A DNA stretch of 64,000 nt from Faecalibacterium sp. I4-1-79 (GCF_023347235.1 NZ_CP094467.1:124001-188000), one strand, 5' to 3'; positions 36,974-44,839 are shown, numbered from the stretch's first letter. The notes: generated by a model from the sequence alone, not told the origin. Translations and numbers: made by a program.

Positions 36974-37173
36974 AATACAAACCCTCCTCAAATGCTTTTT
37001 GCACCCTAAGAGTACCACATTTTACCACATTGTCAACTATCGGAACTTAGGTTTCACCATTTTATCGTTCCTTTATAGTAGATATCGCAGCGCGGCAGCG
37101 GGCGCAGTGTCTGCCGCCGTTCCGGGGCTGCGGCGAAAATTTTACTTTTTTCCAATAAAATCGAAATTTGCTG

Positions 37174-37202
37174 TTGACAAAGGGCACCCGGTATGCTAAA
37201 AT
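37174..37202 (+). promoter_or_regulatory. Promoter of the tRNA operon
   Basis: TTGACA (37174-37179), 17 bases, TAAAAT (37197-37202), 42 bases before tRNA-Glu. Confidence 0.85.
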
Positions 37203-37243
37203 AGCCAAGTCGGGTGCGAACACCTGATGCAAAATGGACGTAT

Positions 37244-37318
37244 GGCCCGTTGGTCAAGCGGTTAAGACAGAGGCCTCTCACGCCTTTAACATCGGTTCGA
37301 TTCCGGTACGGGTCACCA
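37244..37318 (+). tRNA. tRNA-Glu (anticodon CTC)
   Basis: A 75-base cloverleaf: acceptor GGCCCGT pairs with ACGGGTC; D-arm GTCAAGCGGTTAAGAC; anticodon loop CTCTCAC with CTC; T-loop GGTTCGATTCC; encoded CCA. Confidence 0.92.
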
Positions 37319-37359
37319 TTTTATAGTAGTAAAACGGCTGTATGCCGTTTTATATAGAT

Positions 37360-37436
37360 GCCTCTTTAGCTCAGTCGGTTAGAGCACCTGACTGTTAATC
37401 AGGGTGTCGCCTGTTCGAGTCAGGCAAGAGGCGCCA
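37360..37436 (+). tRNA. tRNA-Asn (anticodon GTT)
   Basis: A 77-base cloverleaf: acceptor GCCTCTT with AAGAGGC; D-arm AGCTCAGTCGGTTAGAGC; anticodon GTT in CTGTTAA; T-arm CTGTTCGAGTCAG; encoded CCA. A hairpin AAAACGGC-TGTAT-GCCGTTTT (37331-37351) between the tRNAs may guide processing. Confidence 0.95.
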
Positions 37437-37438
37437 GT

Positions 37439-37470
37439 AAAGCGATGGAAAATTTCCATCGCTTTTTTCT
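37439..37470 (+). terminator. Terminator of the tRNA operon
   Basis: AAAGCGATGGAAA pairs with TTTCCATCGCTTT, followed by a T run. Confidence 0.9.
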
Positions 37471-37486
37471 TTTTCCGGCAGTCTTG

Positions 37487-37515
37487 TTGACAGCACCGCC
37501 CCGGGGGGCTATACT
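37487..37515 (+). promoter_or_regulatory. Promoter of trpS
   Basis: TTGACA (37487-37492), 17 bases, TATACT (37510-37515). The 140-base leader contains a family A mini-repeat (37583-37645) with CAATGCC/GGCATTG and is too short for a T-box. Confidence 0.8.
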
Positions 37516-37656
37516 TAACACACTATAAAGTATAAAAGGAACCTCCTGCCGCGCAGCTTTACGGTGCAGTAAGGCGAAAAGGCGCCCCCTTGGGGGAGCT
37601 GGCAATGCCGCAAGGCATTGACGGAGGGGGTCAAACCCTTGACAAAGGAGAACATC

Positions 37657-38718
37657 ATGAAAAAAGTTATTCTGACCGGCGACCGTCCCACCGGCCGCCT
37701 GCACGTTGGCCACTATGTCGGCTCTCTGAAGGAGCGGGTGCGGCTGCAGAATACCGGCGAATATGACGAGATCTTTATCATGATCGCCGACGCGCAGGCG
37801 CTGACCGACAACGCCGACAACCCGGAGAAGGTGCGCCAGAACATTCTGCAGGTGGCACTGGACTATCTGGCCTGCGGTCTGGACCCCAACAAGGTGCACA
37901 TCTTCATCCAGTCCATGGTGCCCCAGCTGACCGAGCTGAGCTTCTACTACCAGAATCTGGTCACCGTCAGCCGTCTGCAGCGCAACCCCACCGTGAAGAG
38001 CGAGATCCAGATGCGCAACTTCGAAGCCAGCATCCCGGTGGGCTTCTTCTGCTACCCCATCAGTCAGGCAGCCGATATCACCGCCTTTAAGGCTACCACC
38101 GTGCCCGCCGGTGAGGATCAGAAGCCCATGATCGAGCAGTGCTGCGAGATCGTGCACAAGTTCAACTCTGTCTACGGCGAAACGCTGGTAGAGCCCGAGA
38201 TCGTTCTGCCCCAGAACGCCGCCTGCCTGCGTCTGCCCGGCATTGACGGCAAGGCCAAGATGAGCAAGAGCCTTGGCAACTGCATCTATCTGTCCGAGGA
38301 GCCGGAGGAGATCGAGAAGAAGGTCAAGTCCATGTTTACCGACCCCAACCACCTGCGTGTGCAGGACCCCGGCAAGGTGGAGGGCAACCCGGTGTTCATC
38401 TATCTGGACGCCTTCTGCCGCCCGGAGCACTTTGCCGAGTTCTGGCCGGAGTACCAGAATCTGGACGAGGTCAAGGCGCACTATCAGCGCGGTGGTCTTG
38501 GCGATATGAAGGTGAAAAAGTTCCTGAACAGCGTCATGCAGGCTGAGCTGGAGCCCATCCGCACCCGCCGCAAGGAGTGGGAGCAGCGCCTGCCCGAAGT
38601 GGTGGAGATCCTCAAGGAGGGCAGCGCCTACGCCGAAAAGACTGCTGCCGCCACACTGGACGAGGTGCGCAAGGCCATGCGCATCGACTACTTCGACAAC
38701 GATAACCTGCTGAAATAA
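37657..38718 (+). CDS. trpS: Tryptophanyl-tRNA synthetase
   Basis: A 353-residue class I synthetase that charges tRNA-Trp. HIGH-like motif HVGH (residues 15-18) after GDRPTGRL, and KMSKS in KAKMSKSLGN. AAAGGAG precedes ATG 37657; the frame from 37618 uses repeat sequence. The gene is monocistronic. Confidence 0.97.
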   Translation: MKKVILTGDRPTGRLHVGHYVGSLKERVRLQNTGEYDEIFIMIADAQALTDNADNPEKVRQNILQVALDYLACGLDPNKVHIFIQSMVPQLTELSFYYQNLVTVSRLQRNPTVKSEIQMRNFEASIPVGFFCYPISQAADITAFKATTVPAGEDQKPMIEQCCEIVHKFNSVYGETLVEPEIVLPQNAACLRLPGIDGKAKMSKSLGNCIYLSEEPEEIEKKVKSMFTDPNHLRVQDPGKVEGNPVFIYLDAFCRPEHFAEFWPEYQNLDEVKAHYQRGGLGDMKVKKFLNSVMQAELEPIRTRRKEWEQRLPEVVEILKEGSAYAEKTAAATLDEVRKAMRIDYFDNDNLLK

Positions 38719-38727
38719 TATTTATGA

Positions 38728-38766
38728 GAGAGCCCGAAACGCCTGTGGCGTTTCGGGTTCTCTTTT
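38728..38766 (+). terminator. Terminator of trpS
   Basis: GAGAGCCCGAAACGCC (38728-38743) pairs with GGCGTTTCGGGTTCTC (38747-38762), with one G-T pair, then TTTT. Confidence 0.92.
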
Positions 38767-38870
38767 GCATCGTTTACGAAAATTGCATAGAAAATGCGGT
38801 CAAACTATGCTAAAATAGCGGCAACAAGTACAGAAAGCCCCGTTTGGGGGCGAAAAAAAGGAGAACCACC

Positions 38871-39644
38871 ATGCAAAAGACCATCTGGATCACCGGAGCA
38901 AGTTCCGGCATCGGCCGGGAGTTTGCCCGCCGGTACGCCGCCATGGGCTGTCGGCTCATCCTGACTGCCCGCCGCGCCGACCGTTTGCAGGCTCTTGCCA
39001 AGGAGCTGCACGCAGCCCACGGCACCGAATGCCGCATCGAGACCGCCGACCTCTCCCGCGCCGAGGAGTGCAGCCGCCTGTGCGAGGTGCTGGCTGATGA
39101 GCACATCGACATCTTCATCAACAACGCCGGTTTTGGCGTCTGCGGCAGCATTCTGGAAACGGAGGAAGCCCGCGAGGAAGAGATGATCCAAGTGAACGTA
39201 GCCGCCATGGCGCGGCTGTTCCGCGCCGTGGTGCGCAAGATGCACGCGCAGGGCGGCGGCACCATCCTGAATGTGGCGTCCTCTGCGGGGCTTCTGCCCG
39301 GCGGGCCCTATATGGCGGGCTACTACGCCAGCAAAGCCTATGTGGTCAGCATGACCCGCGGCGTGGCCGAGGAGCTGCGGGAGATGCACAGCCCGGTCTA
39401 CGTCTGCGCCCTCTGCCCCGGCCCGGTGGATACCGAGTTCAACGACCACGCCGGGGTGGTGTTTGCCCTGCGGGGCATCACGCCGGAGCTGTGCGTGGAG
39501 GAAGCTCTGCTGGGCATGATGCACCGCAAGACCATCATTGTGCCTTCTGCCTTTATGCGGCTGTGTACCAGCGCCCAGCGCCTTGTGCCCATTCCCCTGC
39601 TGATGCCCATCGTGGCGCGCCAGCAGAAGAAAAAGCTGGGGTAA
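38871..39644 (+). CDS. Short-chain dehydrogenase/reductase
   Basis: A 257-residue SDR with cofactor motif TGASSGIG near the N-terminus, NNAGFG, catalytic Ser in NVASSAGLL and YYASKAY (Tyr-x3-Lys). It is of the DltE/YdfG-like type with a C-terminal basic tail. Substrate is not known. AAAGGAG supports ATG 38871. It has no strong link to neighbours. Confidence 0.88.
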   Translation: MQKTIWITGASSGIGREFARRYAAMGCRLILTARRADRLQALAKELHAAHGTECRIETADLSRAEECSRLCEVLADEHIDIFINNAGFGVCGSILETEEAREEEMIQVNVAAMARLFRAVVRKMHAQGGGTILNVASSAGLLPGGPYMAGYYASKAYVVSMTRGVAEELREMHSPVYVCALCPGPVDTEFNDHAGVVFALRGITPELCVEEALLGMMHRKTIIVPSAFMRLCTSAQRLVPIPLLMPIVARQQKKKLG

Positions 39645-39739
39645 AAGCCAAAGGTCGCCCAAACTTGTCAACAAGCCCAAATTAAGCCGGGATATCTTGT
39701 GCACCGTGACAAGGCACGTCAGCCTGCACAAATTGATGA

Positions 39740-39773
39740 CCGAAAAACAGCAGTCTGACGTGCTGTTTTTCGG
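39740..39773. terminator. 13-bp hairpin after the SDR gene
   Basis: CCGAAAAACAGCA (39740-39752) pairs perfectly with TGCTGTTTTTCGG (39761-39773). The run of T lies inside the stem, so termination strength is uncertain. Confidence 0.5.
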
Positions 39774-39825
39774 CAAAAAAGCGGAAATCTAAAGAAAGTA
39801 CAACAAAACTTCACAAGAATGTGCC

Positions 39826-39864
39826 TTGACACTTCCTGCAAAGGATGCTAGACTGGTATACAAG
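39826..39864 (+). promoter_or_regulatory. Promoter and GntR-like operator of the uronate genes
   Basis: TTGACA (39826-39831), 17 bases, TAGACT (39849-39854). Directly on the start-site region lies CTGGTATACAAG (39853-39864), close to the TTGTATACAA palindromes bound by GntR/FadR-type uronate regulators. The operator role is inferred. Confidence 0.55.
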
Positions 39865-39967
39865 TAAGAGCGCGCTCCGGCACGGCCGGATACGACGCGC
39901 TTTGCAAAGCAGCACGGTGCGGTTTTGCTCCGTGTAAAATATGGTTTTTTGACAGGAGGACTTTATT

Positions 39968-40777
39968 ATGGCACAGTGCACTCCCAAATCTTTTGACCTG
40001 ACCGGCAAGGTGGCGCTGATCACCGGCGCATCCTACGGCATCGGCATGGCAATTGCAAAGGCTATGGCAGCCAACGGCGCTACCATCGTGTTCAATGATA
40101 TCAAGCAGGAGCTGGTGGATAAGGGTCTGGCTTCCTATGCAGAGGCTGGCATCAAGGCTCACGGCTACGTCTGCGACGTCACCGATGAGGACGCCGTCAA
40201 CGCCATGGTGGCAAAGATCACCGAGGAAGTCGGCCACATCAACATTCTGGTCAACAACGCCGGTATCATCAAGCGCATCCCCATGACCGAGATGAGCGCT
40301 GCCCAGTTCCGTCAGGTCATCGACGTGGATTTGAACGCTCCCTTCATCGTGGCAAAGGCCATCATCCCCGATATGATCGCACAGGGCGGCGGCAAGATCA
40401 TCAACATCTGCTCCATGATGAGCGAGCTGGGCCGTGAGACCGTTTCTGCTTATGCAGCAGCAAAGGGCGGCCTGAAGATGCTGACCAAGAACATTGCTTC
40501 CGAGTACGGTGCTTACAACATCCAGTGCAACGGCATCGGCCCCGGCTACATTGCTACCCCGCAGACCGCACCGCTGCGCGAGATCCAGCCCGACGGCAGC
40601 CGTCACCCCTTCGACCAGTTCATCGTTGCCAAGACCCCCGCAGGCCGCTGGGGCGAGGCCGAGGATCTGGGCGGACCCGCTGTGTTCCTGGCATCTGAGG
40701 CTTCTGACTTTGTCAACGGCCTGATCCTGTATGTGGACGGCGGCATTCTGGCCTACATCGGCAAGCAGCCCCAGTAA
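39968..40777 (+). CDS. SDR oxidoreductase, gluconate 5-dehydrogenase/DhuD/KduD-like
   Basis: A 269-residue SDR with TGASYGIGMA, NNAGIIKR, Ser in NICSMMSEL and YAAAKGG. It resembles gluconate 5-dehydrogenase and the KduD/DhuD reductases that reduce a 2,5-diketo acid in uronate breakdown. Next to a KdgF-like cupin and an RpiB-like isomerase, the DhuD role (reducing the isomerised unsaturated uronate product) is the best fit. AGGAGGA precedes ATG. It has its own promoter and is followed by a terminator. Confidence 0.85.
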   Translation: MAQCTPKSFDLTGKVALITGASYGIGMAIAKAMAANGATIVFNDIKQELVDKGLASYAEAGIKAHGYVCDVTDEDAVNAMVAKITEEVGHINILVNNAGIIKRIPMTEMSAAQFRQVIDVDLNAPFIVAKAIIPDMIAQGGGKIINICSMMSELGRETVSAYAAAKGGLKMLTKNIASEYGAYNIQCNGIGPGYIATPQTAPLREIQPDGSRHPFDQFIVAKTPAGRWGEAEDLGGPAVFLASEASDFVNGLILYVDGGILAYIGKQPQ

Positions 40778-40807
40778 ACGCTGAGGGCACTCCGCAGTTC
40801 TGGACCC

Positions 40808-40845
40808 GGGGACTGCCGCACAGCGTTGTGTGGCAGTCCCCTTTT
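40808..40845 (+). terminator. Terminator between the SDR and cupin genes
   Basis: GGGGACTGCC (40808-40817) pairs with GGCAGTCCCC (40832-40841), with inner CACA/TGTG, then TTTT. Confidence 0.85.
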
Positions 40846-40847
40846 GT

Positions 40848-40876
40848 TTGTACGGGAAAGGATGTTATGCTATAAT
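40848..40876 (+). promoter_or_regulatory. Promoter overlapping the cupin start
   Basis: TTGTAC (40848-40853), 17 bases, TATAAT (40871-40876). The -10 box overlaps the cupin ATG at 40875, so a transcript from here would lack the start codon and would serve the genes after it. Confidence 0.5.
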
Positions 40877-41219
40877 GGAAAAAACACATCAGGATCTCCC
40901 TTGGGTGCCCCATGCCGAGATTGCCCCGGAGCCCTGCGGCCCCGGGGTGCAGCGCCGCGTGCTGGCCTACAGCAAGGACGCCATGTGTGTGGAAAACACC
41001 TTTGAAACCGGCGGCGTGGGCGCCATGCACTGCCACCCCCACACCCAGATCACCTATATCGTCTCCGGGCGATACCGCTTTACCATCGGGGACGAGACCC
41101 GGGAGGTAGGCCCCGGCGACACCCTGCTCAAGCAGAACGGCGTGATGCACGGCTGTGTCTGTCTGGAGGGCGGCGTGATGCTGGATTTCTTTACCCCCAT
41201 GCGGGAGGACTTTGTATAA
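40875..41219 (+). CDS. kdgF: KdgF-like cupin, unsaturated uronate ring-opening
   Basis: A 114-residue single cupin with metal-ligand motif MHCHPHTQITYIVSG and HG in MHGCVCLEGG, ending TPMREDFV. Size and motifs fit KdgF, which speeds conversion of cyclic unsaturated galacturonate/guluronate to the linear ketone. AAAGGA lies 13 bases before ATG 40875, a weak distance; the next in-frame ATG would lose conserved residues. It lies between a DhuD-like and an RpiB-like gene, which supports the role. A hairpin CCCTGCG-TAC-CGCAGGG follows the stop. Confidence 0.75.
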   Translation: MEKTHQDLPWVPHAEIAPEPCGPGVQRRVLAYSKDAMCVENTFETGGVGAMHCHPHTQITYIVSGRYRFTIGDETREVGPGDTLLKQNGVMHGCVCLEGGVMLDFFTPMREDFV

Positions 41220-41262
41220 TCCCTGCGTACCGCAGGGAAAAATAAGAAGGAGAACCATTGTT

Positions 41263-41898
41263 ATGAAGATCGCACTTATCAACGAGAACAGTCAGGCCGC
41301 CAAGAACGGCATCATTGAAGCCGCCCTGAAAAAGGTGGTGGAGCCCATGGGTCATGAGGTGGTCAACTACGGCATGTACGCCGCCGACGATGCTGCACAG
41401 CTGACCTATGTGCAGTGCGGCATTCTGGCTGCTATCCTGCTGAACAGCGGCGCTGCGGACTACGTTGTTACCGGCTGCGGCACCGGCGAGGGCGCCATGC
41501 TGGCACTGAACAGCTTCCCCGGCGTTATCTGCGGCCATGTGGAGGACCCCGTGGATGCCTACACCTTTGCCCACGTCAACGACGGCAACGCCGTTGCCAT
41601 GCCCTTTGCCAAGGGCTTCGGCTGGGGCGGCGAGCTGAACCTCGAGTACTGCTTCGAGAAGCTGTTCGGCTTCGGCCACGGTCAGGGCTACCCCAAGGAG
41701 CGCGTTGTGCCCGAGCAGCGCAACAAGAAGATTTTGGACGGCGTGCGCGCCGCCACCTTCAAGCCCCTCATCGAGTGCCTGAAGAGCATCGATCAGGAGC
41801 TGCTGAAGGGCGCTGTGGCCGGTGCAAAGTTCTCTGAGCTGTTCTTCGCCTCCTGCAAGGACGAGGAACTGGCCGCCTACGTCAAGACCCTGCTGTAA
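41263..41898 (+). CDS. RpiB/LacAB-family isomerase, DhuI-like
   Basis: A 211-residue RpiB-family protein (ALINENSQAAKNG, VTGCGTGEGAMLALNSFPGV with the anion-binding loop). It is longer than ribose-5-phosphate isomerase B (about 150) and close to the family that includes DhuI, which isomerises 4-deoxy-hexosulose uronate. Neighbouring DhuD- and KdgF-like genes support this. AGAAGGAG before ATG 41263 fixes the start. Confidence 0.78.
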   Translation: MKIALINENSQAAKNGIIEAALKKVVEPMGHEVVNYGMYAADDAAQLTYVQCGILAAILLNSGAADYVVTGCGTGEGAMLALNSFPGVICGHVEDPVDAYTFAHVNDGNAVAMPFAKGFGWGGELNLEYCFEKLFGFGHGQGYPKERVVPEQRNKKILDGVRAATFKPLIECLKSIDQELLKGAVAGAKFSELFFASCKDEELAAYVKTLL

Positions 41899-41913
41899 GC
41901 TGCGGAGGAGATC

Positions 41914-42330
41914 ATGCAAGGACTGACCCTGTTCAACCTGAACCTCACCCACCTGTTGGATGCCTTTCTGGAAACTGCAGTGCCCATGATCGCCGGTCTT
42001 GCGGAGGTGGTGGGTCTGTTCATCATCATCACCAGTCTGGCCAAGGCCACTTTTTACTATGTCCGCGCCACCTTCTTCAACGACCACCGGGACTTCCACC
42101 ATGAAATGAGCAGCGGCCTGACCACCGCGCTGGAATTTCTGATGTCGGCAGAGATCGCCAAGACCTTTTTGCTGCAAAATCTGGAGTCGGTGGTGCCGCT
42201 GGCGGCTACCTTTGCGCTGCGCGCTCTGATGAGTATGCTGCTGCACTGGGAGATGGAGGGCGGCCACCGCCCGGCAAACGCCAAGGAAAAGGACAAGTCC
42301 GGCTCCCCGAAGGACGGCAAAAACGGCTGA
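41914..42330 (+). CDS. DUF1622 membrane protein
   Basis: A 138-residue protein with three membrane helices (MIAGLAEVVGLFIIITSLAK first) and the DUF1622 region LTTALEFLMSAEIAKTFLLQ; charged C-terminal tail. Function unknown. GCGGAGGAG precedes ATG 41914, 15 bases after the isomerase, so it is probably co-transcribed. Confidence 0.8.
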   Translation: MQGLTLFNLNLTHLLDAFLETAVPMIAGLAEVVGLFIIITSLAKATFYYVRATFFNDHRDFHHEMSSGLTTALEFLMSAEIAKTFLLQNLESVVPLAATFALRALMSMLLHWEMEGGHRPANAKEKDKSGSPKDGKNG

Positions 42331-42408
42331 CAGGCAAAAGATTTGCCAAACTTTAGCAGGGCAGAGTTTCACCGTGTTGTGAAAAACGTAAAACCTTGAG
42401 ATGAATAC

Positions 42409-42437
42409 TTGACAGGTTTGCACAAAGAGACTATACT
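42409..42437 (+). promoter_or_regulatory. Promoter of the amt gene
   Basis: TTGACA (42409-42414), 17 bases, TATACT (42432-42437). Confidence 0.85.
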
Positions 42438-42452
42438 CGTGCCATCGAAAGC

Positions 42453-42491
42453 AAAGGCGCTGACGGAAGCAATTCCGCCAGCGCCTTTTGT
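42453..42491 (+). terminator. Leader terminator (attenuator) before amt
   Basis: AAAGGCGCTG (42453-42462) pairs with CAGCGCCTTT (42479-42488), with inner CGGAA/TTCCG, then TTTTGTGTTTT. It starts about 10 bases after the expected start site and lies 76 bases before the ATG, so transcription must pass it to express amt. Confidence 0.75.
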
Positions 42492-42567
42492 GTTTTCGGG
42501 GATACTGCCGCACGGAGAGAATAGAGGGCTCCCTGTGCAAAAAAACGACCGTAGGAGGTAGGAAAGT

Positions 42568-44307
42568 ATGTTTAGCTCCGTCAACACCTGCTGGACGCTC
42601 GTAGGAGCGTTTCTAGTGTACTTCATGCAGGCCGGATTTGCCTTGTGCGAAGCCGGCTTCACCCGGGCAAAGAACACCGGCAACATCCTGATGAAAAACA
42701 TGATGGATTTCTGCATCGGCACGCCCTGTTACTGGCTCATCGGCTTCGGCCTGATGTTCGGCGGCACCGGCGCACTGATCGGCGGTTTCGATCCCTTCAT
42801 TCAGGGCGATTACAGCCATCTGGGTCTGGATATCCCCCTGTGGGTGTACATCGTGTTCCAGACCGTGTTCTGCGCTACGGCAGCCACTATCGTCTCCGGC
42901 TCCATGGCCGAACGCACCAACTTCAAGGCCTACTGCGTGTACTCCGCCGCCATCTCGCTGGTGGTGTACCCCATCTGCGGCCACTGGATGTGGGGCGGCG
43001 GCTGGCTGCAGAGCATGGGCTTCCACGATTTTGCAGGCTCCGCAGCCGTGCATAACGTGGGCGGCGTCATCGCTCTGCTGGGCGCTTGGATGCTTGGCCC
43101 CCGTATTGGCAAGTACGATAAGGACGGCAACCCCCACGCCATCCCCGGTCACAACCTGACCGCCGGTGCTCTGGGCGTGTTCATCCTGTGGTTCTGCTGG
43201 TTCGGCTTCAACGGCGGCTCTTCCCTGAGCCTGTCCACCGATGCTACCATGACCCTGACCGGTCTGGTCTGCTTCAACACCAACCTTGCCGCAGCCGTTG
43301 CCACCTGCGTGACCATGATCTTCACTTGGCTGCGCTACGGCAAGCCGGATGTCTCCATGACCCTGAACGGTTCTCTGGCTGGCCTTGTGGCCATTACCGC
43401 AGGCTGCGATACCGTCTCCCCCTTCGGCGCTTTCTTCATCGGCTTTGTGGCCGGTATCCTTGTAGTGCTGAGCGTGGAATTCTTCGATAAGATCGCCAAG
43501 GTGGATGACCCCGTAGGTGCTGTTTCCGTCCACTTTGCAAACGGCGTCTGGGGCACCATTGCGGTGGGTCTGTTCTCCACCGGCTCCAACACCGCCCATG
43601 CCGGTCTGTTCTACGGCGGCGGTCTGGCACAGCTGGGCACCCAGCTGCTGGGTCTGGTCTGCGTGGATGTCTATGTTGTGATCGTGATGTTCATCATCTT
43701 CAAGATCATTGATAAGACCCTTGGCCTGCGTGTGCCCGCCGAGGTGGAGATCGACGGTCTGGACATCCACGAGCACGGTCTGGCTTCCGCTTATGCAGGC
43801 TTTGCCATCTCGGATGCAAACTCCGCTGCCATGACCCCCAACGAGAACACTGATCTGGGCGAGGACGACATCACCAAGGCTTCGGCAAAGCAGATGGATG
43901 CTGCCGTGCCGGTGGTGCGCGAGCCTGTGATCCACGATGGCGTCTACGACACCGGTATGCATAAGGTGTCCATCATTGCAAAGCTGGCAAAGTTTGATCA
44001 GCTCAAGACCGCCCTGAATGATCTGGGTGTCACCGGCATGACCGTAACGCAGGTCATGGGCTGCGGCATCCAGAAGGGCACGCCTGAAAAGTACCGTGGC
44101 GTGCCGGTGGATACTACCCTGCTGCCTAAGATCAAGGTGGAGGTCATCGTCTCCCGCATCAGCGTGGACGCTGTGGTGGAAGCTGCCAAGAAGGCGCTGT
44201 ACACCGGCCACATCGGCGATGGCAAGATCTTTGTCTACAACGTGACCCGCGTGGTCAAGATCCGCACCGGCGAGGAAGATTACGCCGCGCTGCAGGATGT
44301 GGAGTAA
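42568..44307 (+). CDS. amt: Ammonium transporter fused to a PII domain
   Basis: A 579-residue fusion. Residues 1 to about 400 are an 11-helix Amt channel (GWQS-type region IDFAGSAAVHNVGGV, SVHFANGVWGTIAVGLF). A linker precedes a complete PII (GlnB/GlnK) domain from about residue 465 (HKVSIIAKLAKFDQLKTALN ... GDGKIFVYNVTRVVKIRTGE). The PII T-loop reads KYRGVPVDTTLLPK and has no tyrosine at the usual uridylylation position. PII normally gates Amt according to energy and 2-oxoglutarate; fusion fixes one regulator per subunit. GTAGGAGGT precedes ATG. Confidence 0.95.
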   Translation: MFSSVNTCWTLVGAFLVYFMQAGFALCEAGFTRAKNTGNILMKNMMDFCIGTPCYWLIGFGLMFGGTGALIGGFDPFIQGDYSHLGLDIPLWVYIVFQTVFCATAATIVSGSMAERTNFKAYCVYSAAISLVVYPICGHWMWGGGWLQSMGFHDFAGSAAVHNVGGVIALLGAWMLGPRIGKYDKDGNPHAIPGHNLTAGALGVFILWFCWFGFNGGSSLSLSTDATMTLTGLVCFNTNLAAAVATCVTMIFTWLRYGKPDVSMTLNGSLAGLVAITAGCDTVSPFGAFFIGFVAGILVVLSVEFFDKIAKVDDPVGAVSVHFANGVWGTIAVGLFSTGSNTAHAGLFYGGGLAQLGTQLLGLVCVDVYVVIVMFIIFKIIDKTLGLRVPAEVEIDGLDIHEHGLASAYAGFAISDANSAAMTPNENTDLGEDDITKASAKQMDAAVPVVREPVIHDGVYDTGMHKVSIIAKLAKFDQLKTALNDLGVTGMTVTQVMGCGIQKGTPEKYRGVPVDTTLLPKIKVEVIVSRISVDAVVEAAKKALYTGHIGDGKIFVYNVTRVVKIRTGEEDYAALQDVE

Positions 44308-44440
44308 CCCTCCACAAGTTTCTCCGCTGTTCCCGCTGCGGCGGTAACCCGGCTGCTCCGACACAGTCCCCGCCGCCCGGCGTGACAGATAGATCGTTCT
44401 CCTTTTTCCTTTTCCTTTTTTTGTTCGAGTCAGTAAGTCG

Positions 44441-44477
44441 AAAGCCCCGCTCCTGCGCACAAGGGAGCGGGGCTTTT
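44441..44477 (+). terminator. Terminator of amt
   Basis: AAAGCCCCGCTCC (44441-44453) pairs with GGAGCGGGGCTTT (44464-44476). Confidence 0.9.
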
Positions 44478-44509
44478 GCTGTGCCGCAAATTTGTAAATT
44501 TTATGTGCA

Positions 44510-44543
44510 GTGTATTGCAATCTTCGTGCAATGCACTTATAAT
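44510..44543 (+). promoter_or_regulatory. Toxin-antitoxin promoter with operator
   Basis: TTGCAA (44515-44520), 17 bases, TATAAT (44538-44543). GTGTATTGCA (44510-44519) and TGCAATGCAC (44527-44536) form a 10-base inverted repeat (one mismatch) covering the -35 box and spacer, as expected for antitoxin autorepression. Confidence 0.75.
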
Positions 44544-44566
44544 AAAGGCGAAAGGAGCTGATCTGT

Positions 44567-44839
44567 ATGGCAACTACCAATGTCAGCATTCGGATGGATG
44601 CAGACCTGAAGGCGCAGGCCGATGCCCTGTTTGCAGAACTGGGCATGAACCTTTCCACCGCATTCAACATCTTTGTGCGGCAGTCCTTGCGGGAGGGCGG
44701 TATTCCCTTCGAGATCCGCACCGAGCGCCCGAACAAGGAGACCGTGGCCGCTATGCTGGAAGCAGAGCATATCGCGGCAGACCCGAAGGCAAAGAAGTAT
44801 CGGGATCTGGATGAGCTGTTTGCGGATCTGGAAAAATGA
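44567..44839 (+). CDS. RelB/DinJ-family antitoxin
   Basis: A 90-residue protein with an N-terminal ribbon-helix-helix (TTNVSIRMDADLKAQADALF, then AELGMNLSTAFNIF) and a C-terminal toxin-binding tail. It should neutralise the next gene product and repress the operon. AAAGGAG precedes ATG. It overlaps the toxin gene by ATGA. Confidence 0.9.
   Translation: MATTNVSIRMDADLKAQADALFAELGMNLSTAFNIFVRQSLREGGIPFEIRTERPNKETVAAMLEAEHIAADPKAKKYRDLDELFADLEK

Noticed and set aside
37516-37656. T-box or trp leader for trpS
   Set aside because: The leader is too short, lacks the T-box sequence, and is mostly a family A repeat.
42613-44736. 707-codon open frame on the minus strand
   Set aside because: Antisense of the Amt-PII gene; it also crosses the terminator and a promoter.
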